Positions 17,316-26,645 of a stretch of DNA of 64,000 bases are shown piece by piece (position 1 is the stretch's first letter; the number at the start of each line of letters is the position of its first letter). The notes below the pieces were generated by a model. That model was given only the letters and a program-made list of their open reading frames with translations, made no database searches and was not told the origin of the DNA. The stretch is from positions 37,257 to 101,256 of the forward strand of contig NZ_JAGDYP010000009.1 of assembly GCF_017565765.1 (NCBI RefSeq). Reading direction: 5' to 3'. The translations under genes were made by a program, and so were the position numbers. This DNA is from Capnocytophaga bilenii. Lineage in GTDB: Bacteria > Bacteroidota > Bacteroidia > Flavobacteriales > Flavobacteriaceae.

Positions 17316-18450
17316 ACCCTCCCGATTTAATTTTTCTTACAAACATAGGATACGCTACAACAAACAAGAGCGCAAAAAGCAATAAAGCCAATAAGGGCTG
17401 CCACGTCATATCCACAGGAATACCCTTTATCGCTCTGTTTACATAGTATTTCATAAAATGAGCATAGGGGAATACATTTGCTAAAAATTGCATACTCTTG
17501 GGCAGTCCTTCAATAGGAAAGGTATAAGCTGCAAACGAAAAAGCAATAGCCGTAAAACCACTACCTATAGTCAGTGCCAAGCGAAATTCACTAAATAGAG
17601 AGGCTATCGCAATGCCTATAATTTGATATACTACAATGAGCGCACAAGTTATCAGTACTACATTCACCATTCCTGTATGTAAGGGAGTGCCTATAATTTG
17701 GAAAAGTAGTACATTCATCCACCAGCCTACCCCAAAAAGCAATAGTGTGTAAGGCAGCAATTTGCCCAATAAAGCTCGCCACACACTGCCTCCAGCTTCG
17801 GCAAGCCATTCAGCTCCTCGTTGGTATTTAAATTCTACCCCTATTACGTACACCGTTACCATCATCACCACCATTTGCAACATCATAGGCAAGAACGCCA
17901 CCAATAAATAGTAAGCGTAATTAGAATAAGGGTTGAATAAACCGTGTTCGTCTACTTTTACACTTTGGGCTTCGGCGCGTACCTTGCTTGCTTGTTGTCC
18001 TCGCTGCATCTTCTTTTTCATTACCAAGCCCGAAGAGAACATTCCCACCGTAGTTTGGAAGTCTTTTTGTATCAATCCTGCAGGCAGCATAAATTGGTTA
18101 TTTACATAGCATAACACCTGCTCGTTTTCACCCTTGAAAACACTTTTTTGAAAACCCGCAGGAATTACCACAAAAGCGTAAATCTCCTGTCGTTGCAACG
18201 AGCGTTTAGCTTCTGCCTCATCGCTTAGTGCCCCTTGCAATCCAATAGCTGGAGTAGCATCCAGCATACGCAATAGTTGTGCCGATAGCAAGCTCTGGTC
18301 ATAATCAATATACTTTACAGGCATATCACGAGGCACCCCTTGGTAGAATACAAGCGCAAAGAAGCCAAACAGCAACAACGGAAGTACCAACACGTAGAAC
18401 AATCGTTTAGGAGATGCCAATAATCGCTTCGTTTCTTTTATAAAATACAT
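17302..18450 (-). CDS. ABC-2 type transporter permease (first of pair)
   Basis: This 382-residue permease has the same topology as its neighbour: N-terminal helix (about 18-36), extracytoplasmic domain, then a block of C-terminal helices. The start is set at 18450 (MYFIKETKRLLASPKRLFY); the earlier in-frame Met at 18489 would overlap the serine hydrolase gene and adds unrelated residues. The two permeases share the motif of a short Gln/Arg-rich periplasmic loop (LQRQEIYAFVVIPAGF here, FELEKIRGVITIPANF in the partner), which supports divergence from one ancestor. Confidence 0.88.
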   Translation of the reverse strand: MYFIKETKRLLASPKRLFYVLVLPLLLFGFFALVFYQGVPRDMPVKYIDYDQSLLSAQLLRMLDATPAIGLQGALSDEAEAKRSLQRQEIYAFVVIPAGFQKSVFKGENEQVLCYVNNQFMLPAGLIQKDFQTTVGMFSSGLVMKKKMQRGQQASKVRAEAQSVKVDEHGLFNPYSNYAYYLLVAFLPMMLQMVVMMVTVYVIGVEFKYQRGAEWLAEAGGSVWRALLGKLLPYTLLLFGVGWWMNVLLFQIIGTPLHTGMVNVVLITCALIVVYQIIGIAIASLFSEFRLALTIGSGFTAIAFSFAAYTFPIEGLPKSMQFLANVFPYAHFMKYYVNRAIKGIPVDMTWQPLLALLLFALLFVVAYPMFVRKIKSGGYERI

Positions 18451-18475
18451 ATTGTTAATAGTGATTTTTTTGATT

Positions 18476-19618
18476 TCACAACATAGCATTTACTTCATCT
18501 ATATATTCGTAAATATCCGATGAATACACACCATCTTCGCTTGTTTTCTCACCCGTTTGATGTCCTAAGCGCACGATGATAACACCATTCGTAGGGTTTA
18601 CAATCACATATTGTCCCAAGTGTCCTCGCATCATATAGTAATGCACCCCTTTGTAGTCCAGCAACCACCACCCATAGCCGTAGTGAGGAGTATCCGCAAA
18701 ACGCGGATTGATAGATTTCTTTATAAAATCTTGTGGTATCAGTTGCTTGCCATTCCATTTGCCTCCATCGCGGTATAGCTTGCCCAAGCGTGCAAAATCG
18801 CGAGCATTACTTGCAATACAGCAATAAGCCTTCTCCAGCCCGCTATCTTCGCTATCCACTTGCCATAGCGCATCGCTTTCACAGCCCATAGGCTGCCACA
18901 AGGCTTCTTGTAAGTAAGCCGTTAAGGTTTTGCCTGTAGCTTTCTCAAGCACCATTCCCAATAGGAATGTATTACCGCTCAAGTATTTAAACGAAGCTCC
19001 TGGGGGCGAAGTAATTTGCAAGTTCAGAAGGCGTTCCCTAAAATGCGTATCAAAATAAGCCCGCGTAGTGATAGAAAAAGGATCGTAATACGCCTCATCC
19101 CAATCCAACCCCGATGCCATAGACGACAAATCCCCCACGGTAAGCCGTGAGGCAAATCCCTCTTTGTAATTGTCAAAAAAATCACTTACAGGCTGGTTCA
19201 AGCTCTTGATGTATTTATCCTTTATAGCACACCCCAGCAAGGCTGACACATAACTCTTTGCCATTGAGAATGAATTGCTCTTGCTATCCTTGCCATAACC
19301 ATCATAATAATGTTCCTGCCACAAGCTATCTCCTTTTATTACCAAAAAAGCTACCGTGCCGTATTGCTTGTGCAGCTCTTCCAAACGAGGCGTTTCAGGC
19401 GTTTTATTGTAGTCGTGTGCCAAAGCCCAAGGTTGTGGAGCAGGGCTCTTTTCAATCACTCTGTTGTCAAAATGCGTATAGTCGTCTAAAAATGTTGTGC
19501 TATGCCCTGTCCCGTAAATAGTAGCTACTGCTTTTAGCAAATAACCATAACCCGTTAGGTACAATCCGCCTATTAATAAACCTATCAGCAAGAATAGGTA
19601 AATAAAAAACTTCTTCAT
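18476..19618 (-). CDS. serine hydrolase of the beta-lactamase/NylB type
   Basis: This 380-residue protein has an N-terminal signal or anchor helix (residues 5-25) and a beta-lactamase-fold domain. The SMAK motif gives the catalytic Ser-x-x-Lys. The segment YLSGNTFLLG corresponds to the Tyr-Ser-x-Asn region, and HLGQYVIVNP replaces the KTG/HxG strand. It resembles 6-aminohexanoate-dimer-hydrolase-like serine hydrolases rather than true class C beta-lactamases. It lies 7 bases after the HlyD gene, inside an efflux operon, so it may act on an exported or envelope compound. The substrate is unknown. Confidence 0.8.
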   Translation of the reverse strand: MKKFFIYLFLLIGLLIGGLYLTGYGYLLKAVATIYGTGHSTTFLDDYTHFDNRVIEKSPAPQPWALAHDYNKTPETPRLEELHKQYGTVAFLVIKGDSLWQEHYYDGYGKDSKSNSFSMAKSYVSALLGCAIKDKYIKSLNQPVSDFFDNYKEGFASRLTVGDLSSMASGLDWDEAYYDPFSITTRAYFDTHFRERLLNLQITSPPGASFKYLSGNTFLLGMVLEKATGKTLTAYLQEALWQPMGCESDALWQVDSEDSGLEKAYCCIASNARDFARLGKLYRDGGKWNGKQLIPQDFIKKSINPRFADTPHYGYGWWLLDYKGVHYYMMRGHLGQYVIVNPTNGVIIVRLGHQTGEKTSEDGVYSSDIYEYIDEVNAML

Positions 19619-19625
19619 AGCCCTT

Positions 19626-20606
19626 TTATTTATCTTCCACTAATACCGACATTCCAGGTCTTAGTCCTTCCACTTTAGCAGTAGGGTAAGCCTTGATAGC
19701 AAAGGTTTTCTTGTCAAAATCTCCTTTGCTTTTAGTCGCCGTCCAAGTAGCAAAGTCAGCTTGCACCGCTATGTGTTTCACTTCCAATTCTATCTCTTGG
19801 TTGCCCAAGGCAGGTACTATCGCTTTAAATTTAGTACCCTCTTTATAATTCACCATTTTATCTTCCCTGATGTTGAATACCACCCATTCATCGTTAGTAT
19901 CTATAAGGTTCATCACAGGGTAACCCGCATTTACTATTTCACCCTCGTTAGGAATAATCGTTTGTATTTGAGTATCAGCAGGAGCGTACACCTTAGCACC
20001 GTCTTTATAAGCATTCACTTCAGTAATAACCCCTTGTGCTTGGGCTACAAGTGCTTGGGCAGCTGTTTTGTCCTCATCGCGCGCTCCGTTTTTAGCCATT
20101 TCGTATTGTGATTTTGCCGCTTCAGCTTGTTTTTGGAGTGCCACCATTTGGGTATAAGCCTCATCTTTCTTTTGGGCAGGAAGCACTTTGTCGTTAAATA
20201 AGTTACTCACCCTTTGGTATGTTTTTTCAGCAAGGTCAGCTGCAGCTTGTGCTTGTTGCCATACGTTGTAAGCCCCTTTTATTTGCTCTTCACGAGCACC
20301 GCGTTGTGCCTTATCCGATTGTGCTTGTGCTGCCGAGCGCGCTGCTTCAGCCTGCGATAATTTTGCATCAATTTCAGTACTTTCAAGTTCCAAGAGCAAT
20401 TCACCTTTTTGTACCCTGTCGCCCTCTTTTTTATAAATAGCCTTCACCCGTCCAGGTACTTTGGGGGCAACGTTTATTTGTTTAGCCTCTACCTGTCCCT
20501 GCAAGTAAATAGGTTCGTTATTGCTAAAAAAATAGATAGAAAACAATATTACCGCTGCAAATACAGCAATAGTAATTACCAATCCCGTAATGTTTTTCTT
20601 TTTCAT
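19626..20606 (-). CDS. HlyD-family membrane fusion protein
   Basis: This 326-residue periplasmic adaptor has an N-terminal membrane helix (residues 7-27), a biotinyl-lipoyl-like half motif (VPGRVKAIYKKEGDRVQKGELLLELES), a long Ala/Gln-rich coiled coil (about 75-190), the second lipoyl half and a beta-barrel domain. It should bridge the ABC-2 permeases and the TolC-like channel. It is the second gene of the operon, behind the interrupted TolC gene and separated from it by a decamer-repeat spacer. Confidence 0.92.
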   Translation of the reverse strand: MKKKNITGLVITIAVFAAVILFSIYFFSNNEPIYLQGQVEAKQINVAPKVPGRVKAIYKKEGDRVQKGELLLELESTEIDAKLSQAEAARSAAQAQSDKAQRGAREEQIKGAYNVWQQAQAAADLAEKTYQRVSNLFNDKVLPAQKKDEAYTQMVALQKQAEAAKSQYEMAKNGARDEDKTAAQALVAQAQGVITEVNAYKDGAKVYAPADTQIQTIIPNEGEIVNAGYPVMNLIDTNDEWVVFNIREDKMVNYKEGTKFKAIVPALGNQEIELEVKHIAVQADFATWTATKSKGDFDKKTFAIKAYPTAKVEGLRPGMSVLVEDK

Positions 20607-20703
20607 ATAATTATAATGATTTTATTTTTTAATAAAGTAGAATTCAAAATGCAAAACTACAAAAAATAATGCGATTAACTCTCACAAGTCCCACTGCCCC
20701 ACC

Positions 20704-20742
20704 AATTCAAAATTCAAAATTCAAAATTCATAATTCATAATT
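20704..20742. repeat. ATTCAAAATTC-type decamer tract inside the efflux operon
   Basis: About four units of ATTCAAA followed by ATTCATA lie between the TolC-like and HlyD genes. The tract is the same family as at 136-170 and 57852-57895. It is transcribed if the operon has a single promoter. Confidence 0.65.
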
Positions 20743-20746
20743 CTCC

Positions 20747-22153
20747 CTATTGCCTAATAAACTTCTCACTCATACCGCAAGTTTCCAAAAGCTGTGCCAG
20801 TGTTTTATCCATAGCAAAGAGAGCTTGGTAGCGTTTTATTTTGATAGATGCCAAGTAAAGATTCGCATCAGCCACATCCGTAGAAGTTGATAATCCTTCC
20901 GAAAAAGCCTTATCGCGAGCGCGCACCAGCTCTTCAGCAAAGCGCAAACTCTCTTCCAAGCTCACAAACTGCTCACGTTGTTTTTCTATTTCCGTATAGA
21001 GTTTTTTCACTAAGGTTTGCACATCCTTTTCAGCCTGCGCTATCAATAGCGCCACACCCTCTTGGGTAGCTTTAGCCTGAGCTATTTTGTGTTTGTCTTG
21101 CAAGCCGTTAAATAAGTTCCATTGTAAGCCTACGCCCACCACCCAGTTATCAGGTTCAGTAAGAGGCAAGTTTTCGCTCCATAAGTATTTTTTACCAATA
21201 GCAGCCACATCAGGCAAATAACCCGATTGCTGTACTTTTACGTTTTCAGCTGCCATTTGTTGTTTGAGTTTAGCCTGCACTATCAGCGGAAAGTTCTCTT
21301 TAGCCTGTTGCTGATAGTAAGTAAGTTCTTGTAGCGGAGCCACCTCAAAAAGTTCACTACTTAAGGGAAGATTTTCACTTTCATCACTACCCATTACACC
21401 ATTCAAAGCCGTGCGAGCCAGTTGCATATCTTTTTCAGCCGCCAGCACCTCCCGTTTTGCATCAGTCACCGCTTTTTTAGCCTGCATTACCTCAATAGAA
21501 GCAATCATACCGTTTTTTTCAAATTTTTGTGCATTTTCGTAGTGATGTTCAGCCGTTGCCAATGACTGTTGGCGCACTTCTAAGGCTTTTTATGCCAGTT
21601 GCACCTGATAATAACGCTCTGCGAGTTCCGAAATCAACGCATATTCTGTTTTTTTAGTCTCTATGTTAGCCATTTCAGAGTTCAAAGCCCCCACTTTATT
21701 AGCAGCACGCACTTTGCCCCCTGCGTATAACACCCAGCGAGCATCTGCCGATACCCGCCAAATATCCTGTTTCTGAAACTCATACCGCCAATCTTGTGAA
21801 AAATAAGGCTGTAGCCTTCCCAATAGCGGCGCGAATAACCCTTGTCCCAAAGGAGGTAATCCCCCAATCATAGCACGCATACGCTGTTGTATAGGCGCTT
21901 TGTAGTCGTTAAAATTCAGTGATAGCGGTTCAGCCAAGTGAGCATAACTCGCATTAAGGCTCAGCTGAGGGTAGTACAACCCTTGGTAAGCCTTTTGCCC
22001 TTCAGTAGCAGCTTGCGCTTGTTTTTCAATACCTTTCAGTTTTTGGTTGCCACTGCGCATTTTAGCAACTGCCTCTTCAAACGAAAGCGATTGCCCCCAT
22101 AGTGCACCGCTACACAACAAGAAAAATGTTAAATACAAAAAAGGTTTTTTCAT
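20747..22153 (-). pseudogene. TolC-family outer-membrane efflux protein, interrupted by a stop
   Basis: Two open frames in the same reading frame together make a full-length 468-residue TolC-like protein. The first 187 residues have a signal peptide (ending ALWGQ) and the first outer-membrane-factor repeat, ending YYQVQLA. A single TAA at 21590-21592 follows. The frame then continues KALEVRQQSL and completes the second repeat. TolC relatives commonly have Glu at this place (LAEK), so one GAA to TAA change would explain it. The first fragment alone cannot form a channel. It may be inactive, read through at low level, or a sequencing error. It is the first gene of the efflux operon. Confidence 0.88.
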
Positions 22154-22173
22154 TAAAAAAAGAATTTAGGCAG

Positions 22174-22181
22174 CAAAGATA
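22174..22181 (-). promoter_or_regulatory. -7 box of the efflux operon
   Basis: TATCTTTG on the minus strand, 21 bases before the TolC-like start. No convincing -33 element. Confidence 0.55.
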
Positions 22182-22243
22182 CAAAATAATGTTTAATGTT
22201 TAATGTTTAATTTTAGTTTTTAGGTGCGAGCCGCACAGGCATT

Positions 22244-22340
22244 GCGACATTTCCTCCCTTTGGGGTAGGAGGATGTTTATTCACATTGTAGGGGCGATTG
22301 GCAAATCGCCCTTACAAACAAAACTTTTCGGACAGCCTTT
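22244..22340. repeat. GGGCGATT hairpin repeat, copy C, with C-rich block
   Basis: A CCTCCCTTTGGGGTAGGAGG block is followed by TTTATTCACATTGTA, the stem GGGCGATT (22292-22299), loop GGCA, stem AATCGCCC (22304-22311) and the ACAAACAAAACTTTTCGGACAG tail split over its end. The order is the same as in copy B, so block plus hairpin plus tail is the full unit. Confidence 0.75.
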
Positions 22341-22349
22341 ATATAATAC

Positions 22350-22388
22350 AAATGCGGTACAACCTTTGGTAAAGATTGTACCGCATTT
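22350..22388 (-). terminator. 3' hairpin of the TonB-receptor operon
   Basis: Perfect 13-base arms AAATGCGGTACAA (22350-22362) and TTGTACCGCATTT (22376-22388) enclose a 13-base loop containing CCTTTGGTAAAG. It lies 25 bases after the lipoprotein stop. There is no T-run, so it may stabilise the 3' end rather than terminate. Confidence 0.55.
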
Positions 22389-22412
22389 GCTAATTCTCTA
22401 ATTTGCTAATTA

Positions 22413-23738
22413 TTAGAACACTCCCAAGTAGAGTGCACCACCTAAAGCTTCTAAAGCAGCACCCTTTTCAAAGCCGTTAGCATCGGTTTTGGTAGGGTCA
22501 AAAATATAGATATTTCCTTTGGTATCAGTAGGACACAAAGCCATATACAATTTACCATTGTGTACTTTAGCAGCTTGGTAAAAATTGAGCCATAGTTTGG
22601 CAGGTACGTTTAGTTTTACAGCTGTTTTAGCATTCAGGTCTATACGTAATACCCCCGAAGCAGCATTATCATAACCCACTACTTTCCCTTTGTCGGTTAC
22701 AGGACTATAGTTGGCATAAGCAATGCCGTTATTTACGTAGAAGAAACCTGTAACGGTAATACCCTCTGTAATTCCTGCAGCTGTTTTAAGGTCTATTTCA
22801 TACGAGGTATCGTAGCTGCCGTTAGTAATCTTAAGTACTTTCCCGTCTATAGTAGTATGGTAAAGACTATTATTATACACTCCATATGAAAGTCCATAAA
22901 TATGGCTCGGACGTGCAGTAGCTCCTTTAGTATTGCCATTAGTAGTGAGGTTACCACCATCAAATGCAGGATAATTTACTACTAGTGAAGTCGCAGGGTA
23001 ATTGCTGTAAGTAGTCCCTTTACCAGAATTGCGAAATACTTCATTTTTAGCTACGCCAAAGTATAGCTTCCCATTTGCCAATACAGGAGCTCCTAAGCCA
23101 CTCACATATAGAATAGTAGAGGAAGTAGTAGCCACAGGCAAGTTAAACTTTTTAGTTTCGGCTGCATTTACAGCAAGGTTTTGTAAATCAACCTTAGCAA
23201 TTACAGCAGTAGAAGTTACCGTAGTATTGATTTCGCCATTAACTGTAGCTGTGGTAACTTTAGAAATGATACGGTATAAAACAGCGGTATTATTGTCTAT
23301 AAGGCGAATATTACCAGTACCATTATCCAAAGCTGCTTTGGTGTCTATTTTGCCTATTTTAGTATAAACCTCAGTACTCCCTACAGCTGGTTTTAGCTTG
23401 CTAAGCTCACCTGTACCTTGGTCATACACATACACAACACTACCATTGTGAGAACTAAACACTTGCTGGGTACGAGTGCTTCCAAGATTGTAACCTTTAC
23501 CTTGGAAGCTTATCTCGCCTACCTTTATACCTGCTTCGCTAAAAGGCTGTAATGACCAGTCGGCTGCTCTCTCGTGTCCTACGCGGTATAGCACATTAAA
23601 GGTAGCCTCGCCACTAGGTGGGGTAGGAGGCGTAGGAGGGGCTTGAGGCTCTTCCTTGTCTTTACAAGCTACTACTATAGTAGCTATTGCGATAGCCAAA
23701 GTAGCTATCTTTCCTAATGTAAAAAGTTTGTTACGCAT
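22413..23738 (-). CDS. lipoprotein partner of a TonB receptor (DUF4374-like)
   Basis: This 441-residue protein starts at 23738 (MRNKLFTLGKIATLAIAIATI, then the lipobox Cys of VVAC); upstream in-frame Met codons lie inside the receptor gene. After the lipidated Cys comes a Pro-rich linker and then repeated beta-rich blades ending GGALYLGVF, which suggests a beta-propeller. It lies 22 bases behind a TonB-dependent receptor gene, the usual place of DUF4374 lipoproteins, which are thought to assist iron or cofactor uptake at the cell surface. The DUF4374 assignment is tentative. Confidence 0.65.
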   Translation of the reverse strand: MRNKLFTLGKIATLAIAIATIVVACKDKEEPQAPPTPPTPPSGEATFNVLYRVGHERAADWSLQPFSEAGIKVGEISFQGKGYNLGSTRTQQVFSSHNGSVVYVYDQGTGELSKLKPAVGSTEVYTKIGKIDTKAALDNGTGNIRLIDNNTAVLYRIISKVTTATVNGEINTTVTSTAVIAKVDLQNLAVNAAETKKFNLPVATTSSTILYVSGLGAPVLANGKLYFGVAKNEVFRNSGKGTTYSNYPATSLVVNYPAFDGGNLTTNGNTKGATARPSHIYGLSYGVYNNSLYHTTIDGKVLKITNGSYDTSYEIDLKTAAGITEGITVTGFFYVNNGIAYANYSPVTDKGKVVGYDNAASGVLRIDLNAKTAVKLNVPAKLWLNFYQAAKVHNGKLYMALCPTDTKGNIYIFDPTKTDANGFEKGAALEALGGALYLGVF

Positions 23739-23760
23739 AAAATATTTATTTAGAAATTTG

Positions 23761-26217
23761 TTACTGAATATGATAGGTAAGTTTGCCATAAAAAGCCCTC
23801 CCTGGTTTCTGCAAGGCATAATTGTCAAATACTTGTATGTTGAATATATTTTTAGCACTTGCCGAAAGGGTAAGCCTTCTATTGGCAAAAGTATAGCTCA
23901 CCCCTATATCGTGCAAAGGTTGGGCAGGTAACATCGTTTTGTTTGCCGACCCTAAGCTCTCCCAGTTGATATAAAACGGGTGAGTGTAATTGAAATTGTA
24001 ATCTATAGAGGCGCGGTCGCCTGTTGTAAACAGCTTATTAAAAACGTATTCTACGCTGGTGTTGGAAGTGAAATAAGGCTGGTTGCGCAAGCGGTTTTTG
24101 TAGTAAAAATAGCGCAATCCCGCTTCGTCAAATTCCAAATTGAAAATAGCACGATTATATGACAGATTACTATTGATAAACAACTGCTTATTGAAATCAT
24201 ACTTTAGCTCAAAATCTACCCCTTTACTGCTAATTTTTCCTAAGTTTTCATACGAAAAGTTATTAGATGTAATACTTGGTAACCCACGAGTTATCATATC
24301 GTGAATATCGCGTACAAAAAAAGTAACTTCACCCCCTAAAGTATGCTTTTTGTAAGAAAAATCACTTAGGTTTAGACTTAGATTGAAGTTATTAGCTCGT
24401 TCGGGTTTTAGTGTATAATTGGCATTTATCATCTCACTAGTGTTACCTAATAGTTCAGTAGCCGAAGGCATTCGTATCGCTTTTTCAGCAGAGGCTGCAA
24501 TAGCTATCTTTGGGGTTATGGCATACGAAAGTACAGCCCCATATCCCTGATAATTAGCCTTGCGATGGTATTTTTTGGTACTAAACATATAGCCAAAAAC
24601 AGGGTGAATACGCTCGTTCACCTCCGTGAGCGATACACTCTGGTGATATGATTTGTAGAAAAAAGTAGTGTTGAGTTTATTTTTAAAATACTTCCCTTCG
24701 TAATTCGCCCCCCATATATGTTTGCCGTAGTTGCGCTTGTCCATTGCATTCCTCACACTAGCAGACTGCAAAGGGTCATCTATTTTGCGCGAAAAATCTT
24801 CGTAAAAAAAAGTTCCGCCTATGGTGTGTGCTCTTGCTAATCGGTAAGAAAGTTGTGAGCGGTTAGAGAGTCCTGCTTCCGTATTTTCGGCACGAGTAGC
24901 GTTGCCTGCTTCGCCTCCTTGCGAGCGAGTCATATAGCTACCGTCAAAATTGCGCATACGTTCCCCCCGCCAGTTGTACACATAAGGACTGTCGTCTATC
25001 ACATTCCTAAAAACTAACGAATAAGTAGTATAGGTTTTGAAGTTTAAACCTTTTAAGAGGAGGTCGTTTTTGCGGTATTGTAGGTTTGCCATACGACTAT
25101 GACTATAAGTGCGCCTATCACCATAAACAATGTGCATTGTAGCCCCCGTTTGTATATCTTTTTGCATTTGCGAAAACATAAAGCCCACACTAAAGTCGTC
25201 AGCCCATTTTTTATGCACCACTCCCAGCGTACCTTTCAAGCCCATAGCGTAGTAGCTGTCGTGAAAACGCTTTGCCTTGATAGGTTTCATACGCCCCGTA
25301 CTGATGTCGGTAATATACACTCCTTCGCCCCACACTTCGTAGTTGTTATCGGTATAGTTATGAAAAGAAGAGAACCCCAGCGTTATCCCTGTTTTTTGTT
25401 CTCTGAAAGAGGCGTTTAAATCCCATTGGTGGGTGTTGAATGAGCCGTAAGAATACGAACTAACAAGCGTATTGCGCATTTCTTTTTTTAGCACTACATT
25501 GATGCCTCCACCCAGCGCATCTTCCGATAGTTCAGTAGGCAATACTCCTTTATATACTTCTATACGCTCAATCATTGAAGGAGGAATGCTACTGAGTGAA
25601 AACGAACGCCCGTAGTTGCGCATCGGGATACCATCTATAAAAATACGTACCGAGTTGCCCGTAAGCCCATTGAGGTTATAGCTCAGTTCCGAACCTAAAC
25701 CAGCCGTTTGTCGTATTTTTAGCCCAGCAGTGCGCCCCAAAAGTTCTGTAGTTTGCAGGTTTTTCAAACTCGCTTCTTTGGTATTTACCACCGCCATTGC
25801 AAATCCCTTTTCTTTAGTTTGCGCCCCTTTGTGTTTTTGCACTACCACCACCTCGCTCAGCGAGATTTCTTCATTGCGTTCCAATTTTACAATCACTTTA
25901 TTATGAGGTTGGGTTGCATTTACTTTCACAATAATAGGCTTGTTCCCGTAATCAAAAGGACGAATTTCCAAGTTGTATTCTTTCCCCAGCGGAATAGCTG
26001 CCATTGTGAAAGTACCTTTGTCATCGGTATACTCATAAACCCCCAAAGGCTGTAATACCAACACCACATTGGCAGCAGGAGTCCCGTTTTTGTAAAGTAT
26101 TTTCCCCGAAATAAAACCTTTATCGGCAGGTTGCGCCCAAGAAGACAGCGGCAAAAGCCACAAGATAATAACCCCTATAATAGTACGTAAGCGCAACAGA
26201 GATAGAAACTGCAACAT
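23761..26217 (-). CDS. TonB-dependent outer-membrane receptor
   Basis: This 818-residue receptor has a signal peptide (ending SSWAQ), a carboxypeptidase-regulatory-like domain (about 30-115), a plug domain with NLNGLTGNSVRIFIDGIPM and a 22-strand-type barrel. I place the start at 26217: the longer frame from 26244 would begin inside the -7 box. The presence of a DUF4374-like partner and the size suggest a siderophore or haem/iron-complex receptor, not a SusC. The ligand is not evident. It is transcribed with the lipoprotein gene downstream. Confidence 0.9.
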   Translation of the reverse strand: MLQFLSLLRLRTIIGVIILWLLPLSSWAQPADKGFISGKILYKNGTPAANVVLVLQPLGVYEYTDDKGTFTMAAIPLGKEYNLEIRPFDYGNKPIIVKVNATQPHNKVIVKLERNEEISLSEVVVVQKHKGAQTKEKGFAMAVVNTKEASLKNLQTTELLGRTAGLKIRQTAGLGSELSYNLNGLTGNSVRIFIDGIPMRNYGRSFSLSSIPPSMIERIEVYKGVLPTELSEDALGGGINVVLKKEMRNTLVSSYSYGSFNTHQWDLNASFREQKTGITLGFSSFHNYTDNNYEVWGEGVYITDISTGRMKPIKAKRFHDSYYAMGLKGTLGVVHKKWADDFSVGFMFSQMQKDIQTGATMHIVYGDRRTYSHSRMANLQYRKNDLLLKGLNFKTYTTYSLVFRNVIDDSPYVYNWRGERMRNFDGSYMTRSQGGEAGNATRAENTEAGLSNRSQLSYRLARAHTIGGTFFYEDFSRKIDDPLQSASVRNAMDKRNYGKHIWGANYEGKYFKNKLNTTFFYKSYHQSVSLTEVNERIHPVFGYMFSTKKYHRKANYQGYGAVLSYAITPKIAIAASAEKAIRMPSATELLGNTSEMINANYTLKPERANNFNLSLNLSDFSYKKHTLGGEVTFFVRDIHDMITRGLPSITSNNFSYENLGKISSKGVDFELKYDFNKQLFINSNLSYNRAIFNLEFDEAGLRYFYYKNRLRNQPYFTSNTSVEYVFNKLFTTGDRASIDYNFNYTHPFYINWESLGSANKTMLPAQPLHDIGVSYTFANRRLTLSASAKNIFNIQVFDNYALQKPGRAFYGKLTYHIQ

Positions 26218-26241
26218 TATTAATAACTTATAAAAACGCTG

Positions 26242-26249
26242 CAAAGGTA
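26242..26249 (-). promoter_or_regulatory. -7 box of the TonB-receptor operon
   Basis: TACCTTTG on the minus strand, 24 bases before the start at 26217. It decides the start codon. No clear -33 element and no recognisable Fur box. Confidence 0.6.
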
Positions 26250-26347
26250 CTATTTACATTTATTCTACACAAATATTTAGAATGTTTTTTTAATATTAGT
26301 CTTTTTTTCCAAGTTCAGCTCAGAGTTATTACACTATAAAATCAAAA

Positions 26348-26383
26348 AAGTTGTTTAAGAAACAAGCGTTTCTCAAACAACTT
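26348..26383 (-). terminator. terminator of tRNA-Gln
   Basis: AAGTTGTTT (26348-26356) pairs with AAACAACTT (26375-26383), and the inner AGAAAC (26358-26363) pairs with GTTTCT (26368-26373) around an AAGC loop. The minus strand continues with a T-run. This is a strong intrinsic terminator. Confidence 0.85.
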
Positions 26384-26398
26384 AAGCAACATAAAAGG

Positions 26399-26469
26399 TT
26401 GGTCTACTAGGACTCGAACCTAGAATAACAGAACCAAAATCTGCTGTGTTACCATTACACCATAGACCA
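26399..26469 (-). tRNA. tRNA-Gln (anticodon TTG)
   Basis: The minus strand gives a complete 71-base cloverleaf: acceptor TGGTCTA with TAGACCA, D-loop GTGTAATGGTAAC, anticodon loop TTTTGGT (anticodon TTG) on a five-base stem with one G-T pair, and T-loop GGTTCGAGTCC. CCA is not encoded. A full promoter and terminator flank it, so it is a single-tRNA unit. Confidence 0.95.
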
Positions 26470-26489
26470 CTGTTATCAGTTTTGCGGTG

Positions 26490-26520
26490 CAAAGGTACGG
26501 CTTTTTTTTAAATCTCCAAA
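26490..26520 (-). promoter_or_regulatory. promoter of tRNA-Gln
   Basis: TACCTTTG (26490-26497) with TTTG (26517-26520) 19 bases upstream on the minus strand, a full match to the Bacteroidota promoter pattern. Confidence 0.8.
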
Positions 26521-26645
26521 TTTTTGCCCAAAAAAAATATAAAAAAATAATTCTATCATTTATATCCACTTGAATATTAGTACATTATATTTCTACCTCA
26601 CAATTACCCCAATTCAAAATTCAAAATTCACGATTCACCAAACCC

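Noticed and set aside
18476..19618. Class C beta-lactamase resistance gene
   Set aside because: The Tyr-Ser-x-Asn and KTG regions differ from true class C enzymes and resemble NylB-like serine hydrolases, so no resistance claim is made.
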